In this document: positions 1-64,000 of the stretch, piece after piece
How the letters are laid out: each line of letters opens with the position of its first letter
Position numbering within the stretch: position 1 is the stretch's first letter
Assembly (NCBI GenBank): GCA_054601695.1
Contig: BAAHQB010000374.1
Coordinates: 84,328-148,327, forward strand
DNA length: 64,000 nucleotides
Direction: 5' to 3'
Source: Amorphochlora amoebiformis
Taxonomy: Eukaryota; Cercozoa; Chlorarachniophyceae
Made by a program: the position numbers and the translations under genes
The notes under the pieces: model-generated
What the model saw: the letters and a program-made list of their open reading frames with translations, nothing else
The model's database searches: none
Told to the model about the DNA's origin: nothing

Positions 1-371
1 ATGTCCATGTTCTTCATGTATGTGTATGTATAGATGTGTGTGTATGTTTGTGTATGTATATACATATATATATATATTTATACCTATCTTTATACATATA
101 TATATATATATGTGTATACATATATATTTATACCTATCTTTATCTATATATATACATATACCTATATATATGTATATATTATATATATATATATATACAT
201 ATAAATACATATTGGATTAGGTTATCACTAACATACCAGGACAGGGTTGACATCTCTTATCCGAGCCATCTACCTTACCCTCACCAGTCTAAGATTAGAG
301 TTAGACATAGCCTTTAACTTCGGTTTAGCATCGGATTATTCAGCATATCCTACTCCGAGGACCATAGACTT

Positions 372-5463
<5,092 letters not shown>

Positions 5464-5598
5464 CGTGATTGTCCGATTGTCACGATAATGTGTCACATGC
5501 ATGGAATCCAAGAATCTCGGAACCCATGGAATCCGAAATTTCTATTATTCCGTGGGTTCCGACGAGTCATCCAGATCCGGTAGCTGCCTTTTCTCTGA

Positions 5599-5615
5599 GG
5601 GGGGGGGGGGGGGGG
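5599..5615 (+). repeat. G17 homopolymer
   Basis: Seventeen consecutive G residues, about 135 bp upstream of the gene A start, followed by GAGAGAGAG. A capable quadruplex former. Confidence 0.85.
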
Positions 5616-5952
5616 AGAGAGAGATACCGAATCAAATTTAGTCGGAAAAACCGTTTCAAAAGGGGGGTCCCGGCATGACTTCTTTTGGATTTGGAAAATT
5701 GATTTGAAAATTCGGAGATGTTGATAAATAATTGCGCGGTCATGTCTGAGGCCACCCCTCCCCCCCCTCCCACTCGTATTCGAACCCCCCTCGTTTAGCT
5801 CTTCTTTAGATGTGTATCGACCTTCTCTTTTTCAACCACGAATGACCCACTGGGGGGGGGAATAAGGGAGACCTCTCGGGGTGGTCCGGGATTAAGAAAA
5901 GAGTGTATAGTTATTTGTTTACATACATATATCTATCTATATAATCTATGTA

Positions 5953-6044
<92 letters not shown>

Positions 6045-6242
6045 CCTATATTCGTACACAAGTTCGCATCCATGAGATGAGATGGCGATCCATACCCTTC
6101 GGATACCAGCCCGCCTTGCAACCATTACGCTTCTCTACCTCATCTGTAACTTACCTAATCCTATCCCTTACCCCTCTAAGACGACAACTAACCCTAACCC
6201 CGATACTAACCCTAACCCTAATCCTAAACCCTAACCGTAGCT

Positions 6243-6550
6243 TCCCTTCCTGTCTCTTTTCTCCTTTCTCCCTCTCTCCTCTCTCTCTCAAACCGTAGCT
6301 TCCCGTCTTATCTCTTTTCTGCTTTCTCCCTCTCTCCTCTCTCTTTCCTCTTCTTTCCCTTCTCGCTCTCTCCTCTCTCGCTTTCATTTTTTTCTCTCTC
6401 TCCTCTTTTCTCAGACTTCCCCTATCTCCCTCACCTCTCCTCTCTCCCTCTTTCTCCCTCCTTTTTACCTAACGTGATGGCTTGCTCACCAGACCAATAG
6501 CTCTTTGTCTCCCTCCCCATCTGTCTTCCTTTTTTTTCTCTCTCTCTGTA
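6243..6550 (+). repeat. CT-rich microsatellite
   Basis: Degenerate pyrimidine tract containing a repeated AAACCGTAGCTTCCC / TCTCTTTTC unit. No coding signal seen. Confidence 0.75.
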
Positions 6551-6580
6551 TATTATATATATATATATATTTATATATAT

Positions 6581-6689
<109 letters not shown>

Positions 6690-6720
6690 GTATATATAGA
6701 TACCTACATGTATATATGAA

Positions 6721-6756
<36 letters not shown>

Positions 6757-6837
6757 ATATATTCTTGTACAAACACCAGCCGACACCTCACGCCGTCGTC
6801 GCTACCGATCACAAACCAGACATTCTAAGGCATATAT

Positions 6838-7095
6838 CCCTAACCCTAACCCTAACCCTAACCCTAACCCTAACCCTAGCCCTAACCTAACCCTAACCCT
6901 AATCCTAACCCTAACCCTAACCTAAAACCCTCTCCCAGACTCTTAACCTAACCTTTCCAAATTCCAACCCTAACCTAACCCTAACCCTAACTAACCCTTA
7001 CCCAAACCCTAACCCTAACCCTATATCTTATCCCACACCTTAACCTTAATATCCTTACCCCTAGCTCTAACTTAACCCTAACCCTAACCCTAAGA
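6838..7095 (+). repeat. Interstitial telomeric array, CCCTAA sense to gene B
   Basis: About 30 CCCTAA units, perfect at the left end and degenerate to the right, immediately upstream of gene B. Confidence 0.9.
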
Positions 7096-7136
7096 GAAAG
7101 AGGAATACCGAGGTGGACGAGATGGAGAGGGGTTTT

Positions 7137-7153
7137 GGGGGGGGGGGGGGGGG
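7137..7153 (+). repeat. G17 homopolymer upstream of gene B start
   Basis: Seventeen G residues followed by CAGAGAG and then the ATG at 7161. Confidence 0.85.
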
Positions 7154-7160
7154 CAGAGAG

Positions 7161-25551
<18,391 letters not shown>

Positions 25552-25572
<21 letters not shown>

Positions 25573-25695
25573 ATATCGGCCGATAGCGGTGATAGTAATA
25601 AACCTTAGGGGTATACGCAAAATTAAATAAATATCGGCCGATAGCGGTGATAGTAATAAACCTTAGGGGTATACGCGAAAAAAAATAAATATCGG
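25552..25695 (+). repeat. Tandem copies of the gene B terminal exon, stop codon included
   Basis: The 3' end of exon 27 (GTGATTGTAATAAACCTTAG, GGGTATACGCAAAATTAAAT, AA) plus ATATCGGCCGATAGCG is followed by two more copies at a period of about 59 bp. The last one has GCGAAAAAAAATAA. Confidence 0.9.
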
Positions 25696-25791
25696 CTGAT
25701 AGGCCAAAGGGAGGGAAAGTTAGCGCGACTTTGTAAAACATTAGTTAATTTATAAGTTAACAGTCTATTAAATATAAGAATTGTGTATATA

Positions 25792-25849
<58 letters not shown>

Positions 25850-26150
25850 GTACCTCTGCACGTTACACATTTGTAAAACATTGCTTAATTTCTAAATTAA
25901 GAGTCTATTAAATATCGAGGATATATATATATATATATATATATATACCTCTGCACACTACACATTTGTAAAACATTGCTTAATTTGTAAATTAACAGTC
26001 TATTAAATATCGAGGATGTGTATTTTTTGTATCTGTGTATTTCTAAATGTGTAATGTGCAGTATTTTTTGTATCTGTGTATTTCGAAATGTGTAATGTGC
26101 AGAGGTATATATATATACATATAGAGTATTTTCCAAATGATATATGAATA

Positions 26151-26208
<58 letters not shown>

Positions 26209-26222
26209 CTTTTTACATATAT

Positions 26223-26273
<51 letters not shown>

Positions 26274-26382
26274 CATATGTATTTATATATATTTATATGT
26301 ATGTGTGTGTGTGTAAATATTTATGGATGTGTCAAAATATATTATGCTTGAGAGAAATTGTAAATATTTATGTATAAACGGT

Positions 26383-26442
<60 letters not shown>

Positions 26443-26705
26443 GTATGTGTATATATATGTATATATATACGTATACATATGTGCATTTGTTATAATTACA
26501 TACATATACAACATATATATATACATATATATATATAGAGTATATATAGAGTATATATATATATACGTATATATATATATATATGTATATATTTGTCATG
26601 TTATATCTTCATAGAATCCAATATATGAGCACTGTACTATGATGATTCTAACTATAGTATATTATAAATATATCTATACACACGTATATATATATATATA
26701 TATAA

Positions 26706-26740
<35 letters not shown>

Positions 26741-27132
26741 ATGAATGATATCCTCCGTGATATATCTCATCTCAGTATTCAATAGTAGTGATATCGATCC
26801 ATCGTAAATTCTAGAATATATTTCAAGATAGCATCTACTATGATAATGATATACAATAACGATCGTATCTAATGTTAACTGTTTATGTTACGCATCCCAC
26901 ATGGCGCATAAATTTGTTAAATATTCTTGCATGTGTATGTATATAATCTACATAGATCATATCAACTTCTAATTGATCAAGCTGTCAAGCCAGAATGATT
27001 TTGAAACGTGCTCATCATGATGGTGCGCGCTGTTACAGCTTCTTCTCATGCATGATAAGTCTCAGCCAGCATACTAAAGTTTAGCCTTGACGTATTTTAT
27101 AATGCAAATCTTTATTCTATAGGGTCGGGTTA
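25573..27132. other. Convergent intergenic region between genes B and C
   Basis: 3' flanks of the PP2C gene and DMC1. Contains the terminal-exon copies, three copies of a TTTGTAAAACATTGCTTAAT unit, several TA tracts, and from about 26740 to 27130 non-repetitive AT-rich sequence without a convincing exon. Confidence 0.6.
25732..26107. repeat. Triplicated unit with flanking inverted repeat
   Basis: TTTGTAAAACATT(A/G)(G/C)TTAATT...AGTCTATTAAATAT occurs at about 25732, 25871 and 25968. ACCTCTGCACACTACACATT (25948) is inverted as AATGTGTAATGTGCAGAGGT at about 26086-26106. Confidence 0.75.
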
Positions 27133-27731
27133 TTAGTCTTTAGCATCGCAGATTCCCCCTTTCGAGAGTTGGTAGATGCACTCGCTTTCAGGCAGGTTTG
27201 GCGAGTCGTAGATCTTGCAGACACGCTGCTCTCCTCGGCCCTTGCGAAGGTAAAGACGGGTAGTGCTGGCGTGAGCCATAATGTGGCCTCCGATGGGCTT
27301 CTTAGGATCGACCGCGAACTAGACATCACAACAGAAGTTAGACTGTTATTCTCAGGGGTTTAAAGTCTGTCGAATTACCATAGCTCCTCCTCCGGGATCA
27401 GATACGACTTGATTCGTAATTACAACAGCGACGTTGAACTCTTCCGCAATCTTAATCAGCTTCGACAGAAACTGAGCCAACTTCTGCTGACGCTCTGATA
27501 ACAGCAACATTTGATACATCCACGTTCATTTATATGTACCTTACTTAATATTAGTATGTATATATATATATATATATATCTAGTATATATATATATATGT
27601 ATATATATGTATAATATGTATGTACATATATATATATATATATTATATGTATATATATATATATATATATGTATATTAGTTCATATATGTATATGTAATA
27701 TCCAGTATACACCATGTATATAATATATATA

Positions 27732-27771
<40 letters not shown>

Positions 27772-28763
27772 CAAATGTACATATATATGTATATATAGTA
27801 TATGGATAAGATCCACCTGCGAGCTGTCCACGCCCTGTGAAGTCCACGCGAAAAAGTGCCGTCGCGGAGTCAATTATCATGAGGCTGTAGCGTTCTTCGA
27901 TCTTACAAAGAAGTAAGGTCATAAAGAAATCGAGTCGAAAACGAAAAGGTTGGCACCATCTTCGCAGCAGCACTTACAAGCAATTCCATCTGATGTTCGT
28001 GAGTGAAAGCACGGGCATAAGTGATGTTGTCCAATACTGCTGTTGAATCAACGCCGAATCGCTCTGCAATATCTGTTATCCTTTCAGGCCGGAAGGTGCC
28101 CTCCGTATCGATGAATATAACTTTGCCATTTCCGCCACCCATATCAGGAGGAAGCTGTCCGATGACTGAGAGCGTGTGGCACAGCTGGGTTTTGCCTGTA
28201 CGAAATTCTCCAAAAACCTCTGTAATTGCCATCGATTCGATACCTGCGAGAAAAAAGCTGTAAGAAATACTTCTCAGCTGTGAAATATGCTCTCAAACAC
28301 CTCCTCCGAGAAGCTTATCGAATTCCTTCGCACCAGTCGACATCTTGCGGAGGTTTTTGCGTTTGTCTCGAATAGATGTTCCGGTCGTAAAACCAAAATT
28401 TTGAATCTTGTTTGCTGATTAAATCGATACTATTCAGGTTTGGGTGTTACCGAAATGGTTGGCTATCACCTGCCTCCTTGACCTTCTGCGCTTTCGCCTC
28501 AGACATCCTATTTTTCACCAGAACAGCTCAAAACAAGCGTTGCTTCGAGAAAGGAATTTGCTAGATTACCCCTTAATGCCTGTCAAGATCCTCATAGTAG
28601 ACTGCCAAACCGCCTTTACGGTATGGATCCCAGCACTTTTAAGCTTCTTGATATCCGACATGTTGATCCCGACGTTCTGTAAGCGGTCAACTTCTTCGAA
28701 ATCCTCCTCCTGTTCGTCTTCCTGCTCGACTACAGCAGCAGCTTGTTTCTCGTCTTGCATCAT
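27133..28763 (-). CDS. DMC1: Gene C: meiotic recombinase DMC1 (RecA/RAD51 family), 7 exons, 339 aa, complete
   Basis: ATP-dependent strand-exchange protein that pairs homologues in meiosis. Exons on the minus strand: 28763-28570, 28507-28470, 28414-28301, 28243-27957, 27901-27817, 27494-27379, 27318-27133. Phases agree and the sum is 1020 nt, the normal DMC1 size. Visible parts: N-terminal helix-hairpin-helix region ([16 protein letters not shown], about 30-45), [13 protein letters not shown], Walker A GEFRTGKT (127-134), [12 protein letters not shown], Walker B LMIIDS (218-223), [34 protein letters not shown] (DNA-binding loop region), [19 protein letters not shown], and C-terminus [19 protein letters not shown] and [10 protein letters not shown] favour DMC1 over RAD51, which has GGIETGSITE. 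Five introns are 55-62 bp; the sixth (27816-27495) is 322 bp because of (TA)n. No premature stop or missing motif. Confidence 0.95.
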
Positions 28764-28943
28764 GATTCCTTTTGACTATGACCTAGAACGGGCGTCCTTT
28801 CTCTCTTCCGGTCGCCCGGGGTTGGCTCGGATTATGGCGCGAGCCTTTGACTACATATCCAAAAGTAAAACTCGGCCGAAATGAAAAAGATAAATATTTC
28901 TCCAGTTGACCAATTTTGTCGGCTGTATTTTTAAATTTGAACG
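28764..28943. promoter_or_regulatory. 180-bp shared promoter region between DMC1 and gene D
   Basis: Everything between the two divergent start codons. Non-repetitive and comparatively GC-rich (CCGGTCGCCCGGGG near 28808). It has two direct TTTGACTA motifs (about 28771 and 28847). No TATA box could be assigned with confidence. Confidence 0.55.
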
Positions 28944-42107
<13,164 letters not shown>

Positions 42108-43190
42108 CCTTCAAGTTACATAAGCACAAAGTCCAGCTAACTTAGCTAGTTGCCTGCGCTAGTGACGGCCAGACCTATTCGGACTACTCGATTGTATTAC
42201 TGAGCTCGTGCTTGAATTAATTCGATTGATTACTACTTTTGCGTTGCTAGCCATTTGCTTCTGCAAGCCAAGAACTAGGAGATGCAGCTAAGCTAGTTTG
42301 TGGCCCTGTAGATATCGAGAGATGCATCCATCTAGAGAGTGTCTAGACGTACGCACCGTCTCGGATATCTCGTGGTCTATTCGAGTCTAATTCTGAATGA
42401 TCTAATGATCTATCTAGTAATGGTCACTAATTCATGATCATTAGATAGACTACCGTAATAATATAGATGATTACAAGATTCGACTGTGCAGCGCTTCGAA
42501 AACGTACATTCTGAATACGACACTCTTAGACACTAGCTCATAATAGTCCGAGGTACTATCGGAGGTAGTTCTGACTAGTCTGTTGCTACCGTGATCCGGA
42601 TATTGCATACGTACGTACGTACGTATATATACGTACGTACGCATGTGTATACGTACGTACGCATGTGTATACGTACGTACGCATGTGTATACGTACGTAC
42701 GCATGTGAATATACCAGTATACAAGTTATAATTAAATCTATGAATCTAGATCAAGTCTGGCTGATGCGTACGTACGTATGCATACCGTGGCTAGATAAAT
42801 GTTGTACTTAGGTACTACTACTATAGCGCTGAGTCATAAAATCTGATATACGTAGTCTGGTGTAGCCTAGTATCTATAGTATCTAGTGTTTACAAAGAGT
42901 ATTAAACTTAGTACGCAGAATTTATCTAGTTTATACCATTACTAGCATAACCATTACTAGATTAAGACAAAAACCGTAGTACATATACGTAGATTAGCAC
43001 TCTCTAGACTCCAGATACTAAAGCAGCATTTATTGACGCTCTCACGTTAACTAAACGTATGTGTTGCCAGAGCAATAAGTGTGATTGATGACCATGGCTG
43101 AGTAAATAAATTCAGCCCTAGTAGCTCATTCGCGTGCGAGTGATTTTCTCGTGGATTTGTTTGTGGTTTAATTAAACATTGTTATCTCAG
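42108..43190. other. Convergent intergenic region between genes D and E
   Basis: About 1.1 kb of mostly non-repetitive sequence, rich in CTAG and CTAGAT words, with a 20-bp tandem repeat at 42608-42706. I see no exon, RNA gene or transposase. It holds the 3' flanks of both genes. Confidence 0.6.
42608..42706. repeat. 20-bp repeat, four to five copies
   Basis: Unit ACGTACGTACGCATGTGTAT; ACGTACGT is itself palindromic, so the array can fold on both strands. Confidence 0.9.
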
Positions 43191-56778
<13,588 letters not shown>

Positions 56779-57263
56779 GAGGAGTGGCCGCAGTGTCCTG
56801 GGGATGTCCCGGGAAAATGTTCACATGTCACGAGGGGTGACATTTTCCGATACGGTGTCACAAAGAGTGACATCTCGAGGCGAGGAAGTGTCCAGTTGCC
56901 AGTGCCAGCGACTAATTTCCACTCTCCCCATTATATTTCATAATGTACGCGGTCTCGCAACCCCCCCCCGCCTCGATTTTTTTTAGATATTAGAGGTTTA
57001 CATGTGTAGTGTTCGAAAAAGCTGGAAGAATATTGGAATTGTTCGAATAATATATGCGAATATTCACGAAAGACACGAGATGTGGTTCTAGCTTGTGCTG
57101 ATTTATTCGGGTGATGAGAGGGAGGAGGAAAAGAGATACGAGATTAGATTATGGAATGGGGTGTTGGGTTCATTTTGAGGGCAGGGCGAGGGGGTAGTCC
57201 ACACAAACGCACGTGGACACACATACTTGTCAACATGTAAATATGTGGATGTGTTTTAATATA

Positions 57264-57359
<96 letters not shown>

Positions 57360-57369
57360 TATATATACA

Positions 57370-57440
<71 letters not shown>

Positions 57441-57461
57441 ATGAGTGTAATTATATATGTA

Positions 57462-57506
<45 letters not shown>

Positions 57507-57526
57507 ATATGTATATATATAAAGAT
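56779..57526. promoter_or_regulatory. Divergent intergenic region between genes E and F
   Basis: About 460 bp of complex sequence next to E (56779-57240), then TA tracts up to the F start codon. No individual element assigned. Confidence 0.5.
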
Positions 57527-63632
<6,106 letters not shown>

Positions 63633-63633
63633 G

Positions 63634-63714
<81 letters not shown>

Positions 63715-63715
63715 G

Positions 63716-63761
63716 TCATATGTAGAGTTAATTAACCGGTCGCGGGATGCTATTTTTGACT

Positions 63762-63856
<95 letters not shown>

Positions 63857-63902
63857 GTCATATGAAGAGTTAATTAACCGGTCGCGAGATGCTATTTTTG
63901 AC
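63716..63902 (+). repeat. Two 45-nt copies of gene F exon 9 3' part
   Basis: 63716-63760 (GAA changed to GTA, donor lost) and 63858-63902 (TTTAG acceptor and GTATAT donor kept). Both are phase 0 and begin at the TCA codon that follows an AG within exon 9. The intact copy encodes [15 protein letters not shown]. Confidence 0.9.
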
Positions 63903-63903
63903 G

Positions 63904-63953
<50 letters not shown>

Positions 63954-64000
63954 TATATATATAATATATATATATGAAAATGTGTGTGTGTGTGTGTATG

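Noticed and set aside
6838-7095. True chromosome end or subtelomere
   Set aside because: Telomeric arrays occur about 30 times, internally, in both orientations and inside introns of ordinary genes, so they do not mark a terminus here.
27133-28763. RAD51 rather than DMC1
   Set aside because: [21 protein letters not shown] and [19 protein letters not shown] are the DMC1 versions of these motifs.

Overview
The window is nuclear DNA of a eukaryote, most likely a protist or alga; I cannot name the species. Most of it is (TA)n, interstitial telomeric repeat (TTAGGG/CCCTAA) and CT/GA microsatellite. Nearly all of the long open frames in it are repeat artefacts (Tyr-Ile, Val-Cys, Asn-Pro, Leu-Gly strings). 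The genes are broken into short exons of 18-488 nt. I found them by looking for sequence islands bounded by AG and GT (or GC), then requiring that intron phases agree from exon to exon and that family motifs run across the joins.

Six genes result, alternating in orientation. Gene A (-, 5463 to about 372) is only partly resolved and has no recognised function. Gene B (+, 7161-25572) has 27 exons and encodes 500 aa: a WW-like segment followed by a complete PP2C protein phosphatase. Gene C (-, 28763-27133) has 7 exons and encodes a complete 339 aa meiotic recombinase, DMC1. Gene D (+, 28944-42107) has 24 exons, about 494 aa: a signal peptide, an acidic segment and coiled coil; no family recognised. 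Gene E (-, 56778-43191) has 23 exons, about 548 aa: an N-terminal hydrophobic signal, a PUR-like segment, an RRM and a second RRM-like half. Gene F (+, 57527 to beyond the right edge) encodes a phosphoglycerate-mutase-type histidine phosphatase. For B and C phases, total length and motifs all agree; for D and E the frame is consistent throughout but the identity of some exons is inferred.

A/B, C/D and E/F start head to head (C and D only 180 bp apart); B/C and D/E end tail to tail. DMC1 implies a meiotic life cycle.

The unusual biology is in the introns. DMC1 keeps introns of 55-62 bp and one of 322 bp inflated by (TA)n; the other genes have introns up to kilobases long made almost entirely of simple repeats. 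Telomeric arrays often begin exactly at the 5' splice site (G|GTAACCCTAACCC) or end at the 3' splice site (CCCTAG|), mostly with the C-rich strand in the sense orientation, which supplies CTAAC branch-point-like motifs. At least three introns with GC donors, all next to telomeric repeat, are supported by reading frame. At many junctions a piece of the exon and its splice site has been tandemly copied into the neighbouring (TA)n, in two genes as in-frame mini-exons.
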